Shown: positions 30,301-39,600 of the stretch, piece after piece
Layout: every line of letters starts with the position of its first letter
How positions within the stretch are numbered: position 1 is the stretch's first letter
Source of the DNA: Larus michahellis
Taxonomy: Eukaryota > Chordata > Aves > Charadriiformes > Laridae
Assembly: GCF_964199755.1 (NCBI RefSeq)
Contig: NC_133911.1
Span: 3,685,001 to 3,749,000 of the forward strand
DNA length: 64,000 nt
Direction of reading: 5' to 3'
The notes under the pieces: model-generated
Told to the model about the DNA's origin: nothing
The model's input: only the letters and a program-made list of their open reading frames with translations
Databases searched by the model: none
Translations under genes and position numbers: made by a program

Positions 30301-32840
30301 TGAGACACTTTCTGTGTTATTACTCAGGCGTTGGGTGAACACCCACAGCTTCTGGTGAAAGTGTGCCTGGGGAAGGACTGCAGGATGGGGCAGGACGATA
30401 ATAATCAGGCAAAAATTGCTGGCCTTTCACGCCACATTAATCCCTCCCTCTGAGCTCCTGCTCTTAGATCTACGTAAACTCTGTTTTTCATATGAAGAAT
30501 CTGAAGCATTTGCATTCTTTTCCACAGACACAGATACACATTTATTGCATTCGTCCTCTTGATTTGTTATTGCCATCTTTTCTTTTATCTGCAACATTTC
30601 TAGTGCCCCCAGTATCACAGCATTTAGACACTGAGGGAATCCTCGCATGTTGTTTCTCTGTTATTTCAACGCTCACCTGCTTAGTCTAGATGTTTTGTAT
30701 ATTTTTAGAAAGGGCTACAATGATTCCCATAGCCTGCTAATATCATTATCTACCAAATTTGTCACGGCCAGAAGGACTTTACAAGTGGGTGGGCTGCGTA
30801 AGATCATTGATGTTGCTGTCGTTTCACTTCACGTGAATCCTGGCAATCAGCATAAATTGTTAGAGGCAGGGATGGACTCTCCAGAAACATCCTCCAAGAA
30901 ATCATTACACAGCACTGAAACTAGCCTTTTTTTCACTAATTTTTTTGCATGTACCTTGTGAGATCTTTGCCAGGGCCCTCAGTGCACTGTTAGGACGTAG
31001 CGTCCCTGAGCAGCCTCACCTGGCACATCCACCCCCACCCTCCACCTGTGGCCCCAGGGGCTCATTTAAGCTCAGCTGGAGCCTTCAGCCCCTCTTTGGA
31101 CTGTGCTGCTGCTTCCCAGCCTGGCTGCTGTGGTGCTCCTGCCTCGCCGTGGACCCTGTCGATCCAGTGGGCTGACTTCATGGCCCCATCTTAAACCTGC
31201 CTCATCGCCACCAACTTGCCTGATGAGCTGGACTCCTGGTTGGACCTGGCCACCATCTGCGGGCTTTCCTTGCTCGCTTGCTCAGGTACTGTGGGATGGG
31301 GACCCATCCTGCCCTGCCAGTGGGGTCCCCCTCTGCCCCTGTCCCTCAAGGAGCAGCTGATTCTCGCTGCTCCTGTCTGTAGCCCGGTTAAAATCTCAAA
31401 GGGGACACGTGCTTACCAGCCTGAAGCCCACGCTGGAATGCCTCCTCCCTGACCTGTTATTGTGGTCAAACATTCTCAAGAGTGAGAAGTTTTGGCTCAG
31501 CTTGAAGCTAGATGTGCTGAGATTGCCAACGCTAGACAAGTCCTTTATGCGGATGTTTCTCTCATTCATGTGGAACAAGCTGGCTGATGTGTTGACGCCA
31601 TACAAAAAAGTGATTGATTCCTCTGCCATGCGATCCAGTTGAACCAAATGTTTGCTAACCAGTTCAAATCTGCAAGGAACGGAAATATTAGTTATTTGTG
31701 AATATCCACGAAACAAAAGCACTTTATCTTATGTCGCCTCGCAGTATCTATGGAAAAGCTACTCCTGGTCTCTGCAGACCGTGTGAGAGAAGTCAGCAAT
31801 TATGTTGTCTATGCTTAGCATGCCTAACTCCAACACGTTAATTTATCAGAAGCTCCAGTAGCTGCATTTCCAGTTGCTGGATCCTCCACTGAAAACCTCA
31901 GAACTTGTAGCTGTGTGGCATCAGCTGCACAAACTGGCCTTCCTGTCGGCCAGGTAATTATTCTGAGGAAATTACATAATTCTTTTACGATGTAATTTGA
32001 AACTTCTCAATAACTTGCCACTACTGTGCGAGCCTTGCTTGACAAGCAGAGCCATGCAGTCTTCCACAGAATTCATATTGTTTCCTTAAGGCCACTCTGT
32101 GGCTTGAAAAACCAAGCAGAATGTAGAATCTAGCAGAATAATCTCTAACATGGACCATTCCAGAGACGGTTAGCTTAGTTCAGAATGAATGCACAGAGTA
32201 GCCACGTTTTTCAGGGAAAGACTCTTTTTTTATCAGAGCACAAAATCAGTTAGCAGCTTGAACCGAGTCAGAAGGCAGAGTTCCCTCTATCCTGACTCAG
32301 TGCATGAAATAAACTGCTACATGCTGTTGCACAATTCCCAACAAGATGTTATCTTAAAACCAGTTTGGAAATAACAATAGTCCCTTTCCACCTCCGTGAG
32401 GGCAGAGAGACCTCCCTCTACCTTCAGCCTCCTCCAGGCTGCGCTCCTCCGGTTGCTGACCTTCCCAGAACCCTTGTGAGTGTAAAAACATGACTACAGC
32501 AAGGGGAAAGCACAGGTCACCTGTAAGGGTCCAGGTTGCAGATGGTGATTGCTGGAAACATCTTGGGCTCTGAATGCATGGACATGGTCAGGACAACAGG
32601 GTAGGCCCAGTACTGGCTGAACATAAGCGCAAATTGCCAGTACAACATGCCAAAGCTGGCAAGTAAAAGCAGAGTCCAAAAAGCTGTTTTCATCCTATTG
32701 CTGTCCGAGCATACAAGGCGGATGGTGCCGTGGATTGTTGTGTTCTTACAGAAGAACTCAAACATATCCTTGAAGGAATCATAAAACTCAATCAAGCCTT
32801 CTTTCTTTTCTTCTTCTTCTCTTGCCATTTCCTGCTCCAT
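23937..32840 (-). CDS. SCNN1D: SCNN1D, epithelial sodium channel delta subunit
   Basis: Pore subunit of an amiloride-sensitive Na+ channel of the ENaC/degenerin family, in the plasma membrane. Twelve coding exons (listed separately) sum to 1,935 nt, an exact 644-residue frame, within the usual ENaC length. The N-terminus carries the conserved His-Gly gating motif (residues 37-38). TM1 is about 52-74, followed by the FPAITICN motif. The ectodomain is cysteine-rich with several N-x-S/T sequons and an RSGRR dibasic site (179-183). The pre-pore segment [10 protein letters not shown] holds the G-S-S selectivity filter (524-526), and TM2 is about 527-549. No PPxY motif appears in the last 90 residues. 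Assignment to delta rests on the ACAP3-SCNN1D-UBE2J2 synteny plus the family match. The start has an in-frame TAG six bases upstream and a good Kozak context (A at -3, G at +4). Confidence 0.94.
24624..24699 (-). CDS. SCNN1D: SCNN1D exon (palm to pre-TM2)
   Basis: Encodes [20 protein letters not shown] and then SPLLS, the strand leading to the pore in all ENaC subunits. Acceptor AATACAG, donor CTCA/gtaggt. Confidence 0.94.
24945..25005 (+). mobile_element. CR1 LINE terminal fragment in an SCNN1D intron
   Basis: TTGGACTTGATGATCTTAAA, GGTCTTTTCCAACCTGAACG and ATTCTATGATTT form the extreme 3' end of a CR1 element. It lies just before the exon at 25104 and antisense to SCNN1D. The upstream part is too short or diverged to delimit. 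Confidence 0.85.
25104..25159 (-). CDS. SCNN1D: SCNN1D exon (small ectodomain exon)
   Basis: Encodes [19 protein letters not shown], too short to appear as a long open frame but fitting the ENaC exon pattern and reading phase. Acceptor GCTGCAG, donor ACAG/gtcagt. Contains an N-S-T sequon. Confidence 0.93.
25648..25790 (-). repeat. MIR-like CORE-SINE fragment
   Basis: Read on plus it gives the reverse MIR layout in order: CCATTTTGTAGGTGGG, GGCAGTGAGGTGAATTGCTT, AAGGTCGCAAGGAAGT, GATTAGGACTGGAATTGAA and CTTAGTCTGGCTTCTTAACT. Ancient and diverged, in an SCNN1D intron. Confidence 0.7.
25939..25996 (-). CDS. SCNN1D: SCNN1D exon (small ectodomain exon)
   Basis: Encodes [19 protein letters not shown], the conserved ENaC W-P-S motif. 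Acceptor CTGACCAG, donor CTCAG/gtaggc. Phase matches both neighbours. Confidence 0.94.
26634..26712 (-). CDS. SCNN1D: SCNN1D exon (cysteine-rich domain)
   Basis: Encodes [20 protein letters not shown] and then CPKPCR, with four cysteines of the ENaC cysteine-rich region. Acceptor TTCACCAG, donor GCCG/gtacgt. Confidence 0.94.
26749..26777 (+). repeat. 14-15-bp tandem duplication upstream of an SCNN1D acceptor
   Basis: GGAAGGCTACCGAA(T) occurs twice in succession. On the minus strand it ends 37 bases before the acceptor of the exon starting at 26712, in the branch-point zone. Confidence 0.92.
27229..27346 (-). CDS. SCNN1D: SCNN1D exon (cysteine-rich domain)
   Basis: Encodes [20 protein letters not shown], then [20 protein letters not shown], the most conserved ENaC ectodomain block. 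Acceptor ATTTTCCAG, donor TGGG/gtgaga. Confidence 0.96.
27962..28060 (-). CDS. SCNN1D: SCNN1D exon (ectodomain)
   Basis: Encodes [20 protein letters not shown] and then [10 protein letters not shown], matching the family R-L-G-x-x-Y-G-x-C-T and Y-x-x-x-Y-T motifs. Acceptor GTCCACAG, donor CTGCAG/gtattg. Confidence 0.95.
28637..28800 (-). CDS. SCNN1D: SCNN1D exon (palm/thumb region)
   Basis: Encodes [20 protein letters not shown], then [20 protein letters not shown] and [14 protein letters not shown], a diagnostic ENaC segment. Acceptor GTTTACAG, donor CAGCAG/gtcagc. Confidence 0.96.
28983..29024 (+). repeat. Short direct repeat, 16-17 bp
   Basis: AATAATATTCTGCTTG appears at 28984-28999 and again at 29009-29024 with a 9-base spacer, within an SCNN1D intron. 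Confidence 0.9.
29220..29323 (-). CDS. SCNN1D: SCNN1D exon (ectodomain)
   Basis: Encodes [20 protein letters not shown] and then [15 protein letters not shown]. The HFHHP-x-x-G-x-CYTFN motif is a hallmark of ENaC subunits. Acceptor GATTTCAG, donor TACG/gtatgt. Confidence 0.96.
29729..29922 (-). CDS. SCNN1D: SCNN1D exon (ectodomain)
   Basis: Encodes [20 protein letters not shown], then [16 protein letters not shown] and an acidic segment ending [10 protein letters not shown]. The CFYxTYSSG and EWYRFHYxNI motifs are strongly conserved. Acceptor CCCCCAG, donor CCAG/gtacgt. Confidence 0.96.
30073..30117 (-). mobile_element. CR1 LINE terminal fragment
   Basis: ATCACAGAACGGCTGAGGTT, GGAAGGGACGCCTGGAGGTC and ATCTT are the reverse of the CR1 3' terminus. 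Only about 45 bp survive, in SCNN1D intron 2. Confidence 0.8.
30118..31416 (-). other. SCNN1D: SCNN1D intron 2
   Basis: Mostly AT-balanced, but 30,990-31,390 is a distinctly GC-rich, C/T-biased block (GCTGCTGTGGTGCTCCTGCC) that resembles inserted repeat sequence more than its flanks. I could not assign it to a family. Confidence 0.45.
31417..31669 (-). CDS. SCNN1D: SCNN1D exon (finger domain, variable region)
   Basis: Encodes [20 protein letters not shown], a sequon-rich variable region (NTS, NLS, NFS, NRS), the dibasic RSGRR, and HSSVGFRL. RxxR at this site is where alpha and gamma ENaC have furin sites. Acceptor CTTGCAG, donor GCTG/gtaagc. Confidence 0.93.
31670..32520 (-). other. SCNN1D: SCNN1D intron 1 (between first two coding exons)
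   Basis: Contains no recognisable exon or repeat. Confidence 0.5.
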
Positions 32841-32855
32841 CCTCTAAGTCTCTTT
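32521..32855 (-). CDS. SCNN1D: SCNN1D first coding exon (N-terminus and TM1; 15-nt 5' UTR at its start)
   Basis: ATG at 32838-32840 opens [20 protein letters not shown], then the HG gating motif ([10 protein letters not shown]), TM1 ([20 protein letters not shown]) and [14 protein letters not shown] long pyrimidine tract followed by CATTGAACAG on the minus strand marks an acceptor at 32856, so the exon adds 15 non-coding bases and at least one 5' non-coding exon must lie further upstream. Donor TACAG/gtgacc. Confidence 0.93.
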
Positions 32856-33426
32856 CTGTTCAATGAAAAAAAAAAAAAAAAATCTTATTAGCTTGTTAGA
32901 AAAACCACGGCCAGTCTCTGGACGCTTTCAAACAAGGCAGCAATGACTTCGTTATTAGCAAAAGTTGAAAATAACTGTGAGCTGACACTCATCTGTCTTT
33001 CCAGAGTTTGGACACCATGAAGCAGCAAAGAGATCAAAGGTTCTTCCTGCTGATGCCTCAGTAACTTGAGGGATTCTACCACACTTACACTATGACTGCT
33101 CCGTGAGTACGGATATGCAAAGTTAGTGACTAATACACAAGTTGCTGAGAAGTCTGCAGCCAAAGGGGTGTGTAGTTTTCGTCTTTCTAAGAACACCAGG
33201 GACCAACATTTGATTCTGAAACATTATGTCACCGTGCATTAATACAGATCAGCAGCTAATTCATTCGTATGAGTACACTGCTAGAGAAACACGCTGGCCC
33301 ACGGGCCAGAACTAGCAATATGGCTTACGTCAAGGAATCTGAATAAATCCAACTTTCAAGGGAATGAAAGGGACAAATTAGAAATATTAATTACTGCTAT
33401 TAACAGAAATGTTAATCTCTTATATC

Positions 33427-33448
33427 TCCTATCTCCTAGGAGATAGGA
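33427..33448. repeat. 22-bp perfect palindrome
   Basis: TCCTATCTCCTAGGAGATAGGA reads the same on both strands with no spacer, centred on CCTAGG. Confidence 0.95.
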
Positions 33449-33504
33449 TATGTAAGACCTCTCTCTTACATAAATGGTTTCCCCCAGGAATCTAAAAATC
33501 TTCT

Positions 33505-33605
33505 CCTTCTCTCTATTTTACAGAAGTGAAAAGAAAGCACAGAAGCTGAAAATCGCCCAAGAAGAGTCACATAACTGGAAATCAAAATCCATATCTCTTT
33601 TGTCA
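33505..33605 (-). repeat. MIR-like CORE-SINE fragment
   Basis: On plus: CTCTATTTTACAGAAGTGAA, then GAAAATCGCCCAAGAAGAGT, CACATAACTGGAAATCAAAA and TCCATATCTC, the reverse-orientation MIR pattern (attttacagatgaggaaac, ttgcccaaggtcacaca, gagccaggattcaaaccc). Confidence 0.6.
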
Positions 33606-36600
33606 CAGTAAGTAAAACATCTACTATGCTACTCTAGATAACTTCAGACTTGAGGCTGATGAAAGCGTGAACATTATTTATTTTAGGCAGCACAGACTCA
33701 GGACATCTTCCTAGATTTTAGTACCAGTTTGGGACATGGGACTATTGTTGACATACTTCCACTTACTGAACATGACATCAAGTCCTGTAATATGTGAGTT
33801 TCCAACATTACAGCACTCTGTGAATCACCCCACCTATTATGCTATTAAGAGAAGTTTACTGAGTACAACACTTCAGTCCAACCTTAACTCCAAATAAAAA
33901 AATCTTATGAATACAGTAAGTAACAGAGTTTGGGTACAAGACAAGGAGTGCACAAAAAACTAAAGAATTGTGGCAAGTGGCCTATGTGATAAGGAAACGA
34001 AAGCTTAAGCCCTTTACTGAGTTATCGGCCTTGGAGTGTCTGGTGGTGGCTCGGTCCCAGGTGCCACTGAGGTTGGCACAGCTCGGCTGATAGACTCTAG
34101 TGCCCTGACCTGCGATGCCTTCATCCTCACCTAGACCCCCCCGTTTTAAACACAGCTTTATTTCAAAGGTCCTTGGAATAGGGCTCTTCATATGAAATGA
34201 TATCTTAGAGTCACAAGCTGCTAAGACAGTCTCTTCAGCTGTGCCTACTCATGTCAGAAAGATTAGGAATAATCTTTAAACAGCGAAGAGCACTCCAAAA
34301 GCTCTATGCCCGATTACCCTTAAAATAGCCCCAAAAAGTGTTTTACCAGACAAGAAAACCCATTTTCTCATAAGTTATTTTCCTGAAAGGCCATAACACA
34401 TACCCCATTTGTATTTTCTAAGATAGTTTAACAATAATACGAAATTAACTCAAAGGCATATGCATCCCCTTTATACTTTCGTGATTAAACACGACAAATG
34501 ATTTTTTCAAATTTCTTAGATGTATTTGCCATTGAATAAGTACAGGAAGCCCAAGAAAAATGAAATATTTAAAAAAGGGCATGAACAATTAAAAGAAAAC
34601 ATGTGTGATGAAGAATTGAAGTGGGAAATGAACAATTCCACTTTTGCTACAAGGAAATACCGTTTTTCTGCGTTGGGCATATACAGTCAAACCGTTACTC
34701 CCGCACAGACTACACGGAGCCACGATACTCTGAACCACCGGTCACAAATCTTATCAGCCCCCCTTACAGCTGAAGACTTACATCTGAATGCTTCTACAGC
34801 CAAAACCGACTGTCTGTGGCAATCTCCAGAAATGAATCCATGGTAGTCTTGGTACCCTCTATTGTTACGCATTTTTCAGATTAAACTTTTATGCTCTACC
34901 TTTTTCTTATTCAAGCCTTTCTTTCTCATTTTATTTAGATGAGAATAACTGAAAATAAGCTTGCAGTGTATGTTAAGAAATATATTGAATGAGTCTTTAA
35001 ATATTTATAGTATTTTAAGACAGGAATGAAAATTGTGTGAGACTAAACCAGGAAAATTTGTTAGCGTTGTATTACTCTCGCTAGTCAGCCTTGCTCTAAT
35101 GAGAAAAAGTAGTATAAAAGGCAATAGTTGCCAAAAGTGAAAGCTAAATCAAAACTACCAAACACACTTTTTCTACATATAATTTTGAATCTAAAAAAAC
35201 CATCTGTAAACATTCAAACCATGTCTTTAGAGACAAATCCAGACATTCTGACTTGCTTTTAAGGCTATGGCTAGTTAGTTCCTACCATTTGAATCTGCGT
35301 TCTTAAAATAACTAGAATGAAAAAGCGTATGATAAGGCAAAGTAACAGAGGGAAATCTTTCAAAACACACATGTGTACAGGCGACAGAAGAGCCTCCCTC
35401 CACTGGTTTCCCAGATCAGCCTATCACTAATTTCTTTAACGCAGCAATTGCAGTCAGGGACTTAACAAAACATCTAACAGCAACAGTGAGCAATTGCCTG
35501 TCTTGTCCATGGGAAGCGCCTGGAGAGAGGCTGCAGGTTATAAGGAAGTCAGTGGAAGTCATACAGCGGTGGCAAACAAGCATATGCCCATGTCTTATCA
35601 CAGCAACTCAACGCATACTAAACACTTACACATGAACGCCATGCAGACAGATATTTCACCATGTGGACAGGTATCCGTATCTACATATCCATCACACATC
35701 TATACAGAAATACACAGCAAAACAACTAAGACCAAATTGCAGAACACCCCACTGTACCTTGGCAGGAACTCTATCTTTTGAGTGTTTAGAGAAGCCGCTA
35801 AGCTCAGCCTTCAGCTTTATCCTGAACAGAAGACGATGGTCCAAAGCTTCCAGATCGCCTTTTCTAACTGGAGACACCCTGGGAGCTGACTGGCCTATAT
35901 GGATCAAATCGATGACATCAAAAGGGGCAGGACTTGAGAAACAGATCATGGAAATTATTCAAAGCATGATGCAGGGAATAATAGGAAGTGAATGAACTGG
36001 ACAAACTAGTTAACATTAAGGTTACGCTTGAGTTAAAGTTGGTTTGAGTGGTGGTGCTGTGTTCTCCTTTTTTATTTTAACGGTTAGAAAAGCTTTTTAT
36101 CCACAATTTCTATAAACACTTAGGGAAGTAACCATGGGTCCTGTAAGGTTCTTCCCGCTCTGAACTTTCCCATCGAGGAATTAGCATTCTGCCTTCTTTT
36201 CATGGTTTCCGGAGGCTTGCATGATCACTAGTAATTGAAGCCATTAAGGTTTCCACAGGTGTGCTTGAGGAATTACATACCTCAGTGTAATCTGAAATGA
36301 TCAGCTACTCAGTCTAAGGCACACGTGGCAGTGGATTTCTTCCTGCTTCTCCATGACTCCTGCTCACCTGCAGTGGGCTATCCCATACCCATAAAGAATA
36401 GAACTCTTCAGACGTTAAGACTTGAATAGACTGAATCAACCACGATACTCAGTTAAAATCAGAACACCCTGGTTTTGTAACACTGCTTAGTTAAGATTTG
36501 CATAAGTAATACAGAGGCAGATTCAGGACTCTGGGACTGCTAAAACACAAGCACCTCGGATTGTTGCTTAATTAGTACTGACGGCTGCCCAGTTGGAAAA

Positions 36601-39600
36601 CAGCTCTGCGATGGTTTTGCAAGAAGCTTGTTATATGAAAATGTTAATACTCCGGATATGGATACTGTTTAGAGCTCCATATCAGACCAGCAGAGCTCCT
36701 GCCTGCCTTTTCAAATTGGCTGGAACCGGATTTTCTTTTACATTGGAACTTGCGAAATACTGTCATTTGCAAAGACAACTGAAATTTCTTGTGAAATTGA
36801 ATTCAAAAAGAAGGGAGAAAGGGCAAAGATCAGGGAAAATACACTCTTCTGATTTTGACCAATTTCAATCCTGCTTACGTTTTTAACAATTGCTTTGTGC
36901 TGGATTATGTTTTAGAGAACCAAAACATGTAGGAGGTTCATGATTATTCTAAAAGATGAGAATCCTATTAAACAGCTGCTATTAGTGTGTTTTAACCCTC
37001 TTTGTCTTTGGTATTAAGGGGAAATGTCACGAAAAGTACTCGGAAAATGTTTTACATTTTTAAAAAAGTCAGCATTTTGGGATGTAAAAATTAAACTTTT
37101 TATTAAAAAAACTCCAATTGGCTCTTGATCGAGCAGCTACCACAGAGCCATTTGCACTGATTGATGAAGAGGTAAGTAGTTAAACTATCATTAAAAAAAA
37201 CCTCAGAAAACTGAAAACCTAATTCTGTCATGTCCATTTATTTGTCCCCCACCCTTCTTTCTCGCTTCATTTTATGTTGTGCAATAGAAAATGGCAACAA
37301 TAAATCCTTGACAATGAGATTATTGCACAATGAACATACACAAGACAAATTCTGTTGCTTCATTATGGCTGCAGGCCTCAGTGTAGAGATTCTCTGGCAA
37401 CACATCAGAACAATACCTTCTGAGCCAGCCATGAATTTTTCCTGCAGGAAATGGAGAAGAACTGGATACACAGACAACGCTGACCCTCAAGCAAGATACC
37501 ATTTCTGTTTGCACTTGCTCATTCGTTATCCTGTATCCTGAACTGGGAGGAGCGGGGAAGAGAACTCTCTCTCTGGTTAAAAAGTAAGTTGGTGTTTCTT
37601 TCAAAATACAGAAACAGATTAAGGAGAGATAACATTCATGAGAAAGTCCTTTACGGTTGCAAAAAGACTATGCTATAATTATTTTCAGTGGGGCAGAACA
37701 TGTTTATTAGTGCTCGTAGTAGCGTAATGGGGGGAAGGAGTAAGAATACTGCACGCCCTGTAGAGCAGCAGCAAATATCAACGGATGAATACACCCTCTG
37801 GCCAAGTTATGCTTTACACAGAAGGATGCCTCCCACAACCTTTCAAACCCCTTTCCCTAAATTGCAATTTGTTCCCCAATTAGGTTTAATGGAATCACAT
37901 CCCATTTAGTTGACCGAGACCATACAGGTAAACAAAATAAAGGGATCTCGTCATTTTGCTTTTAAGATTTTGCGTTGCCGTCGCGTGTTAAAGGAACCGT
38001 CCAGACTCCCCACTCTCGGCTCCACACGAGCCTTGATGATTGGGCATGCTCAGCACGGACCATAATACGATTCTCACCCATTTCGTAGACTACTGAAACA
38101 GAAATTACAATCACGACCGTACAAACATGTCTCTGAAGATGTGCCTGTCTAGTATCAGCACCAGCTCAGAGTAACAGAAGAGAGAGAGGTACAAAGAGTA
38201 TCCTGCAGGCAGAAAGAAGAGACTTTTTCTACTTCACACGGGCCAAAGAGTTACTCAGTGAATTAATGTGCTTTGTGGAATGGACTCAGGCACTTAGGGA
38301 AATCTATTACCAGACAATCATATATTTTTTTTAATCCTTGAATATTTCCTTTCAGCTGGTGCACGTGAAAAAAAGTGCTGCTCTCTATAAAGCAAACATT
38401 TCTTATAACACTGATTTTGGGTATCATTAGACACTAAGCAGATCAACAGCACAGACAACGTTCACCGTGTAGAATATTCGGTGTGCCTGCCCCTTATTAC
38501 ATTTGCTGTTGTTACAGGCTTGAGTGAAAGGGTAACAGAGATTAAACTGGAGAAGCTTAGTGATGATCTCTAGCTAGTCGCTCTTGCTGTGACAGGCTAC
38601 TCCTCTAGAGCTCAAATATTAATATTTTGCCCTATCTCATTTTAAGTGTCCAGAACAAGAGGTGCCAGACTGTCTGGACTTCTTGTCAGAACGCTGAATT
38701 GCAGTGAGATGAGTCTGACCTGACAGATAAGAGTAAATCACACTTTTTTTTGGCTTACACAGGAACAACAGAGGACACGCTAGCTACTCGTTCATGAAAA
38801 CTTTCACAGTTGGTTGAAAACTGCTCGTACTGAGAGGCCAAAAACAAATCAGCAAACTGAAATGACACATTAAACCCCCCCCAACTTCCAGCAGCTTTCC
38901 CTGCTGCCATACCAAACTGTAAACTTCACTGTAATTTGCTGTCCACTAACCACACAAACTGTCTTTCAGTTATTAACTTTCTCCCGTGCTGCATTTGTTT
39001 CATATTATCGCGCTCTCTCACGCTTAAGTGTTTCATTTCTTTCTATTATTCCTCAACTCTCCGGTGTCTTGCAGACATGCCCTGTGCTTTTCTCTATATT
39101 CTTCAGCCTGTGAGCTGAGAAAAGCAGCCTTTGGCATCCGCTTCTCTGGCAGTGGAAGGGCTACGGAGCAGATCCTGCACCCTCCTGCCTTCAGCAGGCT
39201 TTGTAGATCTACAGTTTAATCTTGATTTTTAGCAAATCTTGCTTTACTCACGTCACTCGTTCCTGCATGAATGGCGTTTATTCTCCTGGAATGCTCCAGG
39301 TTACTCTGTCAAACCATCTTCCCACATTTTCTCCCATTACACAGGACACAGCATACCAACCCAGTTTTTCTCTCTCCAAAATCAGTGCGACTTGCCTCCT
39401 CTGGTTTTGTGGAAACTCCCTCACAGTGCTTTCTTCATGGCCACTGGATGAGCCAGTCTATTCCTCCTCCCACTCAAAGGCAGGCAAACTTCTGTGGGCA
39501 ACTACAGAAAAAGGAAACTCCCAGTGTTTCCTCCACATCTGTTGGTTGGCTGTGCTCTGTATGGACTTGAACTGGCACACATCAGGCTCTGCCTCCTGTA

